Notes: a model not told the origin generated them from the sequence alone. DNA of 64,000 nucleotides from Elioraea rosea (GCF_007644105.1 NZ_VFAC01000003.1:1-64000); one strand, 5' to 3'; shown: positions 34,818-43,735, counted from the first letter of the stretch. Program-made: numbers and translations.

Positions 34818-35626
34818 GTTTCCTCTCCCTGCGCCGCCCGCCCCGCGAGCAGGCGCTCGATGCCATAGAGTCTGTCGAGCAGGACGAGGAAGGCGACGGT
34901 GAGCCCGATGACGCAGGCCGAGACGGACGTCACCAGCGGGTCGATGTTGTCCTGGATGTAGAGGAACATCCGCACCGGAAGCGTGGTCGTTCCCGGTGCT
35001 GCGATGAACACCGTCATCGTCACCTCGTCGAAGCTCTGGATGAAGGCGAGCGCCCAGCCGCTTGCCACGCCCGGCATGATCAAGGGCAGGGTGACGCGGC
35101 GGAACACGGTGCCGGAAGAGGCGCCGAGCGAGATCGCCGCGTTCTCGATCGACCGGTCCATCCCCGCTGCCGAGGCGAGCACGAGCCGGAGCGCGAAGGG
35201 GAGCACCACGACGATGTGCGAGATGACGAGCCCGGTGAAGGTTCCACCGATTCCGATCGTCGTGAAGAAGCGCAGGAACGCGATGCCGAGCACGACATGC
35301 GGGATCATCAGCGGCGACAGGAACAGCGCGGTGATTGGCTCCCGCCCCGGGAAGCGGTAGCGCGCGATGGCGAGCGCTGCGGGAACGGAGAGGGAAACGG
35401 CGATGGCCGAGGAAAGCAGGCCGAGCCAGATGCTAGCGAAGAACGCGTCGATGAACTCGGGATAGTTGGCGATCGCGCGGAACCAGCGGAGCGACCAGGT
35501 GTGCGTCGGGAAGGAGAGGAACCCCTCCGGCGTGAACGCGACGAAGCAGACGACGAGGATCGGCGCGAGGATGAATGCGAGGAACAGCGCGTTGAAGGCG
35601 AGCGCGAGCCAGCCGTTCCGCCTCAT
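34814..35626 (-). CDS. ABC transporter permease, PotC type
   Basis: A 270-residue inner-membrane permease with about six transmembrane helices, the first at ALAFNALFLAFILAPILVVCFVAF. The EAA motif that docks to the ATPase is ENAAISLGASSGTVFRRVTLPLIMPGVASG. This is the PotC half of a spermidine/putrescine-type importer. Four-base overlaps join it to the PotB-type permease upstream and the FAD enzyme downstream. Confidence 0.92.
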   Translation of the reverse strand: MRRNGWLALAFNALFLAFILAPILVVCFVAFTPEGFLSFPTHTWSLRWFRAIANYPEFIDAFFASIWLGLLSSAIAVSLSVPAALAIARYRFPGREPITALFLSPLMIPHVVLGIAFLRFFTTIGIGGTFTGLVISHIVVVLPFALRLVLASAAGMDRSIENAAISLGASSGTVFRRVTLPLIMPGVASGWALAFIQSFDEVTMTVFIAAPGTTTLPVRMFLYIQDNIDPLVTSVSACVIGLTVAFLVLLDRLYGIERLLAGRAAQGEET

Positions 35627-36483
35627 TCGAACACCTGCGCGAAGCGGCGCTCGACGATCCGGTTGGCGCCGATGATGACGAGGGCTAGCGCGGCGAGAAG
35701 CAGCACCGCCACGACGGCGCCGAGCGGCCAGTTCAGCGTGTTCAGGAACTCGTCGTAGGCGAGGGTGGAGGCCACCTTGAGGCGACGCCCGCCGATGATC
35801 GCGGGCGTCGCGAAGGCGGAGGCAGCGAGCGCGAAGACGATGATCGCCCCGCCGAGGATGCCGGGAACCGCCTGTGGCAGAACGATGCGCCCGAGCACCG
35901 TTGCTCGGGAGGCGCCGAGCGAGACGGCGGCATCGTCGACCCGCGGGTCGATCCTCTGCAGCGCCGCCCAGACCGAGAGCACCATGAAGGGCACGAGTAC
36001 GTGGGTGAGCGCGATGATCACGCCGGTCTCGGTGAACATGAAGCGCAGCGGCTCGGAGATCACGCCGAGGCGCAGCAGCGCCTGATTGACGATGGCCGTC
36101 TCGCCGCCGAACAGCAGCGCCCAACCAAGCGTGCGGGCGACGACCGAGATGAGCAGCGGGCCCAGCACGATGAGCAGGCAGATGCCTTTCCAGGGGCTCT
36201 TCATCCTGTGAAGCACATAGGCCTCCGGCGTGCCGATCAGTGCCGAGATCAGCGTCACCGCGACCGCGATGCGGAAGGTACGCAGGAACATCTCGGCGAA
36301 GTACGGATCGGCGAACACCTCCTTCCAGTTGTCGAGGATGAACACCGGCTCGATGCCGGTGAACTGCCCCCAGCGATGGAACGAGAGAAGCACCGTCATC
36401 GCGATCGGGATCAGCACGACGCCGACGAAGAGGAGCAGCGCCGGCCCAGCGAGAAGCCACGGCGCTGTGGCGCGCGAGATCAT
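35623..36483 (-). CDS. ABC transporter permease, PotB type
   Basis: A 286-residue permease, six predicted helices, beginning LLAGPALLLFVGVVLIPIAMTVLLSFHRWGQF. The EAA loop is DDAAVSLGASRATVLGRIVLPQAVPGILGG. It pairs with the PotC-type permease to form the channel of the importer. The start overlaps the ATPase stop by four bases. Confidence 0.92.
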   Translation of the reverse strand: MISRATAPWLLAGPALLLFVGVVLIPIAMTVLLSFHRWGQFTGIEPVFILDNWKEVFADPYFAEMFLRTFRIAVAVTLISALIGTPEAYVLHRMKSPWKGICLLIVLGPLLISVVARTLGWALLFGGETAIVNQALLRLGVISEPLRFMFTETGVIIALTHVLVPFMVLSVWAALQRIDPRVDDAAVSLGASRATVLGRIVLPQAVPGILGGAIIVFALAASAFATPAIIGGRRLKVASTLAYDEFLNTLNWPLGAVVAVLLLAALALVIIGANRIVERRFAQVFE

Positions 36484-37514
36484 GCCGCGGCCACCTGGCG
36501 GATCGCCATGTCGGCCGATTGCCAGACGAGGCCGACCGCCTCGCCCTCCGCCGGCACGGCATCGCCCGCATTCTGGCGGATGACGAGCACCGGGCCGATG
36601 GCTGTCTCGACATGCAGCATCCAGTGGCTGCCCTGGAAGACGCGCGTGGCGATGCGCCCCGCGAGCCCCGCTCCGGGCGAGGCGAGCGCGATGCGCTCGG
36701 GCCGCACGATGGCGACGGCCGGGCCGGAGGGAACAGGCGGGGCGGGAAAGGCAACGCCGCCGATCGTGATCGTGCCGTCGCGCACCGTTCCTTCGAGGCG
36801 GTTGGTCTTGCCGAGGAAGGAGGCGACGAAGGCCGTCGCGGGCCGCTCATAGGCCTCGTGCGGCGGGGCAATCTGCTCCGCGCGGCCGGCATTCATCACG
36901 ACGATGCGGTCCGACAGTGCCATCGCCTCGCCCTGGTCATGCGTGACGAGAAGCGTCGTGGTGCCGAGGCGGCGCTGGATGAGCCTGAGCTCGATCTGCA
37001 TCTCCTCGCGCAGCTTCGCGTCGAGGTTGGAGAGCGGCTCGTCGAGCAGGAGGACGGAGGGCTCGATGACGAGCGCGCGGGCAAGCGCGACACGCTGCTG
37101 CTGCCCGCCAGACATCCGCCGGGGGAACCGCTCCTCGAAGCCGGAGAGGCCGACGAGGGCGAGCGTCTCGCGCACGCGCTTCTCGCGCTCGGCCTTTCCC
37201 ACCTTCCGCATCTCGAGGCCGAAGGCGACGTTCTCCGCCGCCGTCATGTGCGGAAAGAGCGCGTAGGACTGGAACACGATCCCGAGGCCACGCCGGCTTG
37301 GTGCCACGGAGGAGATATCGGTTCCGCCGAGCAGGATGCGCCCCGCGGTCGGGTCGACGAAGCCAGCGATCATCTGCAGCGTCGTCGTCTTGCCGCAGCC
37401 GGAGGGGCCGAGAAGCGAGACGAATTCACCCTGTGCGACGGAGAGGTCGAGCCCGTCCACCGCCAGATGGGCGCCGAACCGCTTGGTCAGGCCTTCGAGA
37501 ACGAGGGAGGTCAT
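36480..37514 (-). CDS. ABC transporter ATP-binding protein, PotA type
   Basis: A 344-residue ATPase with Walker A LGPSGCGKTTTLQMIAGF, signature RMSGGQQQRVALARAL, Walker B LLLDEPLSNLDAKLREEM and switch VTHDQGEAMALSDRI. The C-terminal part (about 240-344) is a TOBE regulatory domain (VRPERIALASPGAGLAG). This is the polyamine/opine-type group of importers. It is 60 bases downstream of the binding-protein gene. Confidence 0.94.
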   Translation of the reverse strand: MTSLVLEGLTKRFGAHLAVDGLDLSVAQGEFVSLLGPSGCGKTTTLQMIAGFVDPTAGRILLGGTDISSVAPSRRGLGIVFQSYALFPHMTAAENVAFGLEMRKVGKAEREKRVRETLALVGLSGFEERFPRRMSGGQQQRVALARALVIEPSVLLLDEPLSNLDAKLREEMQIELRLIQRRLGTTTLLVTHDQGEAMALSDRIVVMNAGRAEQIAPPHEAYERPATAFVASFLGKTNRLEGTVRDGTITIGGVAFPAPPVPSGPAVAIVRPERIALASPGAGLAGRIATRVFQGSHWMLHVETAIGPVLVIRQNAGDAVPAEGEAVGLVWQSADMAIRQVAAA

Positions 37515-37574
37515 GTCCGTGCGGGGAAAAGGGGTGGGAGCAGCGGCACCGACGCCGCCGCCCCCGCTTTCAGC

Positions 37575-38606
37575 TCAGCGTTCTACCTCGCGGTTCCAGC
37601 GCCGCGTCCAGGCATCGCGGTTCTGGTTGATCACGTCCCAATCGACATTGATGAGCTGCTGGGCCCGCTCGCCCACGGGGGCCATCGGCATCGCCGTGGG
37701 GTCGACCGGCGCGTGGCGGTTCACCGGGCCGTAGCCGTACTCGCGCGCAAGCAGCGCCTGAAGCTCGGGCGCGACCATGGCGCGGACGAATTCCTGCGCG
37801 ATGGGCGAGGGGTTCTGCTTGGCGATCGGGCAGATCGCGGCGAGGAGCGTCGGGGTGCCCTCCTTCGGATAGACGAAGCCGACATTGAAGCCGGTCGCGG
37901 CGAAGGAGGCGACGCGGCCCGTACCCCAAACGCCGAGCACCGCCTGGCCCGACTGGAACAGTTCCGTCATCTTGCCTGGCGAGGGCTCGTAGACGAGCAC
38001 GTTCGGGTTCACCTTGTCCTTCATCGCGGCGAACCCTGGCTCGATCTGCCGCTCGCCCCCGCCGGCCATGCGCGCGAACATCACGAGCGTGTGCAGGCCG
38101 TAGGTGTTGTTGATCGGCGGGATGACGATGAGCTTGCGGAATTTCGGGTCGGTCAGGTCGTTCCAGGAGGTCGGCGGAGCCCAGCCTTTCTCCTTGAAGT
38201 AGTCGATGCTGTACATCAGCCCCGTGCCAACGATGCCGACGCCCACCGCGCGATCGCCGGGGAAGCGTGCAGCCGGAACGATGTCGGCCTCCGGAAGGCC
38301 GGTGATCGGCGCGCAGAAGCCGAGCTGGATGCCCATGAACATCGGGCCGTCATCCATGAAGGCGACGTCGATCTGCTGGTTGCCGCGCTGGGCCTGGAGC
38401 TTGGCGAGCGTGTCGGTGCTGTTGCCGGCAACGTACTCGATGCGCAGGTTGTGGCGCTGCTGGAAGGCGGGCAGCACCTCCTTGCGGATCGTCTGCTCGA
38501 AGCTGCCGCCATAGCCTGCGACGTAGAAGGTCTGTTGCGCCTCTGCCGGGATAGCGGCAATGGCGAGCGTCCCGGCGAGCGCGAGCCCGCGCAGTGTCGT
38601 CTGCAT
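37575..38606 (-). CDS. ABC transporter substrate-binding protein, PotD-like
   Basis: A 343-residue periplasmic receptor with a Sec signal peptide (MQTTLRGLALAGTLAIAAIPAEAQQ). The mature start TFYVAGYGGSFEQTIRKEVLPAFQQRHNLRIEYVAGNS is typical of group 1 / PotD-like proteins. The ligand is probably a small cationic or amino-acid-derived compound, judged from the ATPase class and operon enzymes. It is the first gene of the nine-gene operon. The start at 38606 has AGGGAGA upstream; a longer frame has no signal features. Confidence 0.9.
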   Translation of the reverse strand: MQTTLRGLALAGTLAIAAIPAEAQQTFYVAGYGGSFEQTIRKEVLPAFQQRHNLRIEYVAGNSTDTLAKLQAQRGNQQIDVAFMDDGPMFMGIQLGFCAPITGLPEADIVPAARFPGDRAVGVGIVGTGLMYSIDYFKEKGWAPPTSWNDLTDPKFRKLIVIPPINNTYGLHTLVMFARMAGGGERQIEPGFAAMKDKVNPNVLVYEPSPGKMTELFQSGQAVLGVWGTGRVASFAATGFNVGFVYPKEGTPTLLAAICPIAKQNPSPIAQEFVRAMVAPELQALLAREYGYGPVNRHAPVDPTAMPMAPVGERAQQLINVDWDVINQNRDAWTRRWNREVER

Positions 38607-38690
38607 GGTCAGGTCTCCCTCTTCCTTGTCGGCGCCGGACTGCGCCGTGCCCCGCTTTGTTGCAGAGGCAGCATCGAGTGGGTGTGTTCC

Positions 38691-38744
38691 ATGCGTCAAA
38701 TGCTTATTTTGGCCCCATCAATGTCCTGGTGTTATAGATGCGTC
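38691..38744. promoter_or_regulatory. Divergent control region between the importer operon and LysR
   Basis: In this AT-richer stretch, ATGCGTC occurs twice (38691-38697 and 38738-38744). On the plus strand TTGGCC (38709-38714), 18 bases, TATAGA (38733-38738) could be the lysR promoter; transcription would then start at or near the ATG (38746), a leaderless mRNA. On the minus strand TTGACG lies at 38693-38698 for the operon. The repeats may be LysR half-sites. Confidence 0.35.
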
Positions 38745-38745
38745 G

Positions 38746-39651
38746 ATGCACCTGAACCCGCGCCAGATCGAGGCGTTCCGCGCCGTGATGCTCGGCGGCA
38801 GCACCGTGCGTGCGGCCGAGGCCATGAAGGTGAGCCAGCCCGCGGTGAGCCGGCTCCTGCAGGATTTCCAGGCCCGGCTCGGGTTGACGCTGTTCACCCG
38901 CCGCGGCACGCGGCTGGTGCCGACCTCCGAGGCGCTGGTGCTCTACTCGGAGGTGGAACGGTCCTATGTCGGGCTCGACCGCATCGCCCATGCCGCCTCG
39001 GAGCTGCGCACGCGCCGTGCGGGCGTGCTGAGGCTGGCCGTGATGCCGGCGCTGGCGAACGGGTTCCTGCCCCGCTTCGCGGGCCGCTTCATGAAGGACC
39101 GCCCGAAGCTCGACCTCGCGATCTACGGGCTGCTGTCCCATCACGTGATCGACTGGGTCTCCTCCGGGCAGTGCGACCTCGGCTTCGCCATGGGCAGGAT
39201 GCAGCACCCGGCCGTCGCGACGCGGTCACTCCCGCAGTCGCGCATGATGGCCGTCGTGCCGGAGCGGCACCGCCTCGCCCGCCGGAGGCGGATCGTCGCG
39301 GAGGATTTCCATGACGAGGATTTCGTCTCGCTGAGCCCCGGCGCATCGGCCCGCGACGAGATCGACAGGCTGTTCGCCGACAGGCGCATCCAGAGGCGGC
39401 AGAGGATCGAGACGCCCCTGTCGGAGATCCTCTGCGCCATCGTCTGCTCCGGTGCCGCCGTCGGGCTCGTCGATGGGTTCACGGCGCTTGAATATGAGGG
39501 AACAGGCCTCGTCGCCATTCCCTTCGAGCCGGCGGTGATGTTCGCGATCTCCGCCGTCTATCCCGCCCAGCGCGGCCTTTCCGGCGTAGCCGAGGAGTTC
39601 CTCGAGGGCTTCACGGCCGCGCTCGCCGACGCCGCTGCGCGAGGCGGCTAA
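38746..39651 (+). CDS. LysR-family transcriptional regulator
   Basis: A 301-residue regulator. The N-terminal winged helix-turn-helix is NPRQIEAFRAVMLGGSTVRAAEAMKVSQPAVSRLLQDFQARLGLTLFTRRGTRLVPT. The effector domain (about 90-290) shows VLRLAVMPALANGFLPRFAGRFMKDRP. It is divergent from the ABC importer/dehydrogenase operon and most likely controls it in response to the imported compound. The ATG at 38746 has no clear ribosome binding site. Confidence 0.92.
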   Translation: MHLNPRQIEAFRAVMLGGSTVRAAEAMKVSQPAVSRLLQDFQARLGLTLFTRRGTRLVPTSEALVLYSEVERSYVGLDRIAHAASELRTRRAGVLRLAVMPALANGFLPRFAGRFMKDRPKLDLAIYGLLSHHVIDWVSSGQCDLGFAMGRMQHPAVATRSLPQSRMMAVVPERHRLARRRRIVAEDFHDEDFVSLSPGASARDEIDRLFADRRIQRRQRIETPLSEILCAIVCSGAAVGLVDGFTALEYEGTGLVAIPFEPAVMFAISAVYPAQRGLSGVAEEFLEGFTAALADAAARGG

Positions 39652-39687
39652 CGATTGCGTCACATCTCCAAGGCCATATGCTGCCGC

Positions 39688-39706
39688 GGCCCCCGCTCAT
39701 GGGGCC
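39688..39706 (+). other. Hairpin between lysR and the fusion gene
   Basis: GGCCCC (39688-39693), 7-base loop, GGGGCC (39701-39706). It lies in the 97-bp gap after lysR and has no U-run. Possible termination or mRNA-stability element. Confidence 0.3.
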
Positions 39707-39748
39707 CGACTGTCCGGACCTCGACCCTTTGAGCTGGAGCCCCTGACG

Positions 39749-41839
39749 TTGCGACGTGTCGCTCTCATCGGCGCCGGTAACATCGCGCAAGCCCATGCCG
39801 AGGCGCTGCGCGGGCTTGCCGGCGTGCGCATCACCGCCATCGTCGACCCCGCCGCCGCGGTCGCGGAGCGGCTGGCTCAGGCCTGCGGCGGCGCGGCGAC
39901 CTTCCCTTCCGCCGAAGCAGCACTCGCCGCCAACGCGTTCGATGCCGCCCATGTGCTCGTGCCGCCAGACCTGCACGAGCCGATCGCCAGTCCGATCCTC
40001 GAGGCCGGCAAGGCGGTGCTGCTCGAGAAGCCGCTCGCGGTCTCGAGCGCCGAATGCGCCGCGCTCGCCGAGGCCGCTTCAGGCTCGGGTGCGATGCTCG
40101 GGGTCAACCAGAACTTCCTCTTCCACCCGGCCTTCGCCTCGCTCCGCGCGCGCCTCGAGCGTGGCGAGATCGGGCGTCCGAGCCATGTCGACTGCCTCTA
40201 CAACGTGCCGCTGCGCCAGCTTGCCGCGCGGCAGTTCGGGCACTGGATGTTAGACCGTCCCGTCAACATCCTGCTCGAGCAGGCCGTGCATCCCCTGTCG
40301 CAGATCGCAGCACTCGCGGGCGAGATCCGCGAGATCGCCGCGATCGCCGAACCCGCCCTTCCCCTCGCGCCGGGGCTTTCGCTCCGCCCGAGCCTGACCG
40401 CGACGCTCGGCTGCGCTAGGCTTCCGGCGACGCTTCGTTTCGCCGTCGGGCAGGAGTTCCCGTTCTGGCAGATCACGGTGCTGGGCGATGACGGCGTCCT
40501 CGTCGCCGACATGCTGGCCAATCGCTGCTACCGCCATGGCCGCACGCGCTATCTCGGCGCGGTGGACAACGCGCTCTCCTCGGCCTCGACGGGGTTGTCG
40601 CTCGCCGGCGCAGGCTTGCGCAACATGGCCGACTACGCGCTCTCGATGGTGAAGCTGAAGGGACGGTCGGACGCGTTCTTCCTGAGCATGAAGGGAAGCA
40701 TCGCCGCCTTCCACGCAGCGCTCGACGGGGGCAGGCGGTTCGAGGCAGATGCCGCGTTCGGCGCGAGCCTGGTTTCGGTGTGCGAACGGCTTGCCGAGGC
40801 GACGTTCGGCGCGACGGAGCCGCGCCCGGCGCGCCCGCCTTCGCCCGACACCTGGGAAATCGCCGTGCTTGGCGGCACCGGGTTCATCGGCGCGGAGACC
40901 GTGCGCGTGCTGGTCGAGGCCGGCTATCGCGTCGCCGTCCTTGCCCGCACGATGCGCAACCTGCCCGCGATCTTCGACCACCCGTCCGTTGCGCTGATCC
41001 GCGGCGATGTGCGCAAGGAGGAGGACGTTGCGCGCGCGATCGGCCCGGCGCGCATCGTCGTCAACCTCGCGCATGGCGGAGGCGGGGCAACCTACGAGGC
41101 GGTGCGCGCGGCGATGGTCGACAGCGCGACGATGGTCGCGCGGCTCTGCCTCGTCCGGGGCGTCGAGCGGCTCGTTCATGTCGGCTCAATCGCGTCGCTC
41201 TATCTCGGCCCGCAGGACGGGGCCGTGACGGGCGCGACGCCGCCAGACGCGATGGCCGAACAGCGCGGCGACTATGCTCGTGCCAAGGCCGAGGCGGATC
41301 GCGCGCTTCTCGCGATGCATGCGTCGGAGAAGCTGCCGCTCGTCATCCTCCGGCCCGGCCTGGTGGTCGGTGCCGGTACGCCGCCGTTCCATTCTGGCCT
41401 TGGCTTCTTCAACAACGAGCAGCACGTCATCGGCTGGAGCCGCGGCGACAACCCGCTTCCGTTCGTGCTGGTGCGCGACGTGGCCGACGCGATACTCGCC
41501 GCGGCCCGCACGCCGGGAATCGAGGGGCGCTGCTACAACCTCGTCGGAGATGTGAGGTTGTCTGCGCGCGAGTTCGTTGCCGAGCTCGCGCGGGCGACCG
41601 GCCGGCCAATCCGCTTCCATCCGCAATGGCCGACACAGCTCTGGCTCGAGGACATCGGCAAGTGGGTGATCAAGCGCGCGGGCGGAAGGCGTGCTCCGAT
41701 GCCGCCGAAGCGCGATTTCCTCTCCCGTGGCCTCGCCGCTCGGATCGACTGCGCGGATGCCAAGCGCGACCTCGGCTGGCAGCCGGTATCTGACCGTGCC
41801 GTCTTCATCCGCGAGGCGGTCGACGTGCACGGGCGATGA
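39749..41839 (+). CDS. Bifunctional Gfo/Idh/MocA oxidoreductase - NAD-dependent epimerase fusion
   Basis: A 696-residue single chain of two enzymes. Residues about 1-365 are a Gfo/Idh/MocA dehydrogenase: Rossmann motif RVALIGAGNIAQAHAEAL, the EKP motif in VLLEKPLAVS, and a typical C-terminal domain. Residues about 368-696 are an extended SDR epimerase/dehydratase: AVLGGTGFIGAETVRVLVEAGYRVAVLAR (GxxGxxG), VNLAHGGGG, HVGSIASLYLG (catalytic Ser region) and DYARAKAEAD (YxxxK, near residue 507). Both active sites look intact. It probably makes a modified nucleotide or glycan sugar. The TTG start at 39749 has GGAG ten bases upstream. A GT4 gene overlaps its end (ATGA). Confidence 0.87.
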   Translation: MRRVALIGAGNIAQAHAEALRGLAGVRITAIVDPAAAVAERLAQACGGAATFPSAEAALAANAFDAAHVLVPPDLHEPIASPILEAGKAVLLEKPLAVSSAECAALAEAASGSGAMLGVNQNFLFHPAFASLRARLERGEIGRPSHVDCLYNVPLRQLAARQFGHWMLDRPVNILLEQAVHPLSQIAALAGEIREIAAIAEPALPLAPGLSLRPSLTATLGCARLPATLRFAVGQEFPFWQITVLGDDGVLVADMLANRCYRHGRTRYLGAVDNALSSASTGLSLAGAGLRNMADYALSMVKLKGRSDAFFLSMKGSIAAFHAALDGGRRFEADAAFGASLVSVCERLAEATFGATEPRPARPPSPDTWEIAVLGGTGFIGAETVRVLVEAGYRVAVLARTMRNLPAIFDHPSVALIRGDVRKEEDVARAIGPARIVVNLAHGGGGATYEAVRAAMVDSATMVARLCLVRGVERLVHVGSIASLYLGPQDGAVTGATPPDAMAEQRGDYARAKAEADRALLAMHASEKLPLVILRPGLVVGAGTPPFHSGLGFFNNEQHVIGWSRGDNPLPFVLVRDVADAILAAARTPGIEGRCYNLVGDVRLSAREFVAELARATGRPIRFHPQWPTQLWLEDIGKWVIKRAGGRRAPMPPKRDFLSRGLAARIDCADAKRDLGWQPVSDRAVFIREAVDVHGR

Positions 41840-42918
41840 GCCCCGCACCTCTGATGCTCTCGGTGTTCTCCACCTTCGCGGTGGGGGGGCCGCAGGTTCG
41901 CTTCGCCCAGCTCGTCGCCGGCCTCGGCGCCTCCTGGCGGCATGCCGTGATCGTTATGGACGGGCGGCTCGGTTGCCGCGAGCGCCTGCCGCCCGAGGCC
42001 GACGTGACCTTCCCCGAGATCGCCTTCCGCAAGGGCGAGATGCTTGCGAACGCGTTCCGGTTCCGAGGCGCGCTGAAGACGCTGAAGCCCGATCTGCTCG
42101 TCACCTACAATTGGGGCACGATCGAGTGGGCGATGGCCAATGCCTTGCCGCTCGTGCGCCAGGTGCATGTGGAGGACGGGTTCGGCCCCGAGGAGCGGGA
42201 CCGGCAGATCCCCCGCCGCGTCTGGATGCGGCGGCTGTTGCTGCGCCGCGCGACGGTGGTGCTTCCCTCGCGCCGGCTCAAGGCGATCGCGCGCGACATC
42301 TGGCGCCTGCCGCCCGCTCGGCTTCGCTACATCCCGAATGGCATCGACCTCTCGCGCTTCACCCCGCGCGACCGGGCGGTGCTTCCGCCGGTGCCGGTGA
42401 TCGGCACGGTTGCGGCGCTGAGGCCCGAGAAGAACCTCGCACGGCTCGTGCGCGCCTTTGCCTCGGTGCGCGCGCTTCGCCCAGCAAGGCTCGCCATCGT
42501 GGGCGACGGGCCCGAGCGCGCCGCGCTCGAGGCGCTCGCGCGCGAGCTCGGCCTCGTTGACGATGTGCTGTTCCATGGCCACCAGCCGGAGCCCGCATCG
42601 CTGTTCTCCGGGTTCGACCTGTTCGCCCTGTCCTCCGATACCGAACAGATGCCGCTCTCGGTGCTCGAGGCGATGGCGGCCGGCCTGCCGGTCGCTGCGA
42701 CGGATGTCGGCGATGTGCGGCTGATGCTTGCACCCGAAAATGCGCCCACTGTGGTGCCGCGCGACACGGCTGCGCTCGCCGGAGCGATGACGCGGCTTCT
42801 GCTCGACGACACGCTTCGCCGCGATGCCGGCTCCGCCAACCGCGCCAAGGCCGAGCGGGAGTATAACGAGCACCTGATGGTTGACGCCTATGCGCGGGTG
42901 TTCGCCTCTCCAGGCTGA
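41836..42918 (+). CDS. Glycosyltransferase family 4
   Basis: A 360-residue GT-B glycosyltransferase. The N-terminal part has STFAVGGPQVRFAQLVAGLG, and the C-terminal donor domain has RYIPNGIDLSRFTP, VIGTVAALRPEKNLARLVRAFA, LAIVGDGPERAALE and the conserved acidic loop LSSDTEQMPLSVLEAMAAGLPVAATDVGDV (EX7E-type). It transfers a nucleotide-activated sugar to a lipid-linked or polysaccharide acceptor. Overlap with the oxidoreductase-epimerase fusion suggests the fusion makes its donor sugar. Its 3' end overlaps the opposing Gre-like gene by 31 bases. Confidence 0.92.
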   Translation: MSPAPLMLSVFSTFAVGGPQVRFAQLVAGLGASWRHAVIVMDGRLGCRERLPPEADVTFPEIAFRKGEMLANAFRFRGALKTLKPDLLVTYNWGTIEWAMANALPLVRQVHVEDGFGPEERDRQIPRRVWMRRLLLRRATVVLPSRRLKAIARDIWRLPPARLRYIPNGIDLSRFTPRDRAVLPPVPVIGTVAALRPEKNLARLVRAFASVRALRPARLAIVGDGPERAALEALARELGLVDDVLFHGHQPEPASLFSGFDLFALSSDTEQMPLSVLEAMAAGLPVAATDVGDVRLMLAPENAPTVVPRDTAALAGAMTRLLLDDTLRRDAGSANRAKAEREYNEHLMVDAYARVFASPG

Positions 42919-43397
42919 CCGTTCCATACCGAGAGCACGACGAGGCGCAGCGTCACGCCGGTCAGCGGAACCTCCACAGCATCGCCTGTGCCATTGCCGA
43001 TCAGCGCCACGGCGACGGGGGCGCGCCAGCCGATCAGGCCGCGCGCGGGATCGGCCTCGTCCTCCCCGACGATGCGCAGCGTGACCTCGCCGCGCCCCGG
43101 CCAGAGCACAGTCACCTCCGAACCGAAGCCGATTTCCTCCGCATCCTCCGGCGGTGGCGTTACCTGTGCGGCGGCGAGCCGCGCGGCCCAGTAGCGCCGC
43201 TCGCGCTGCAGCCGCGCGATCTCCGTGCGCTCTGCTGCACCGGCCCCGGCGGCGAGGGTGGCATCGATCTCCGCGAGCGTGTCGACGATCTGCCGGTGCC
43301 CCTCCGCCGTCACCGGGTTCGGCGGCGGCGGAACAGGGAGCTCGGGCAGGCGGTCAGGCGTGTCCTCGTCAGGCTCGCGGACGAAGGCCTTGCTCAT
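42888..43397 (-). CDS. GreA/GreB-like transcription factor lacking the acidic tip motif
   Basis: A 169-residue protein. It starts like GreB (MSKAFVREPDEDTPDRLPELP) and ends in a Gre C-terminal FKBP-like domain (GFGSEVTVLWPGRGEVTLRIVGEDEADPARGLIGWRAPVAVALIGNGTGDAVEV). The coiled coil between is present, but the conserved acidic DLxENAEY tip that supports RNA cleavage is not seen; ERTEIARLQRERRYWAARL occurs there instead. It may bind the polymerase secondary channel without stimulating cleavage, as Rnk or Gfh1 do. That is inference. ATG 43397 is preferred over 43439 by family N-terminus. Confidence 0.8.
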   Translation of the reverse strand: MSKAFVREPDEDTPDRLPELPVPPPPNPVTAEGHRQIVDTLAEIDATLAAGAGAAERTEIARLQRERRYWAARLAAAQVTPPPEDAEEIGFGSEVTVLWPGRGEVTLRIVGEDEADPARGLIGWRAPVAVALIGNGTGDAVEVPLTGVTLRLVVLSVWNGQPGEANTRA

Positions 43398-43735
43398 CCC
43401 TGCATCGTGCATGCGGGGGAGCGGCGCGCAATCCGTCATGGCGCCGGCGAGGGGAAGAGGGACATGCCGCCTTCGGGTTCGGTGGTGGGACGGCCAGGTG
43501 CTGGACGGCTACCGGTTCAACAAGAGGTGGGCAACATGCGCCGGTTTCGCTGTGGTCTGCTGCGTCCGTGAATGACGTACGAGCGCGCTAACCATATTGC
43601 GGCGCATTCGCCTCGCTCGCAGACCATGATCAGGTACGAGAGAAAACAGAAAAACGTTCAACCATGGCGAGCGTATTGATCGTCTGGACTCAAGTAATTG
43701 TCTATGCGAGCATTTTGTAACGAAGAAGTTTTCGT
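43398..43735. other. Intergenic region with lower GC
   Basis: A 338-bp gap between the divergent Gre-like gene and the radical SAM genes. The right half (43570-43735) is clearly richer in A and T than the surroundings. I see no convincing -35/-10 pair, repeat or RNA gene. A small ORF begins inside it at 43704. The composition change suggests acquired DNA or a transfer boundary. Confidence 0.5.
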
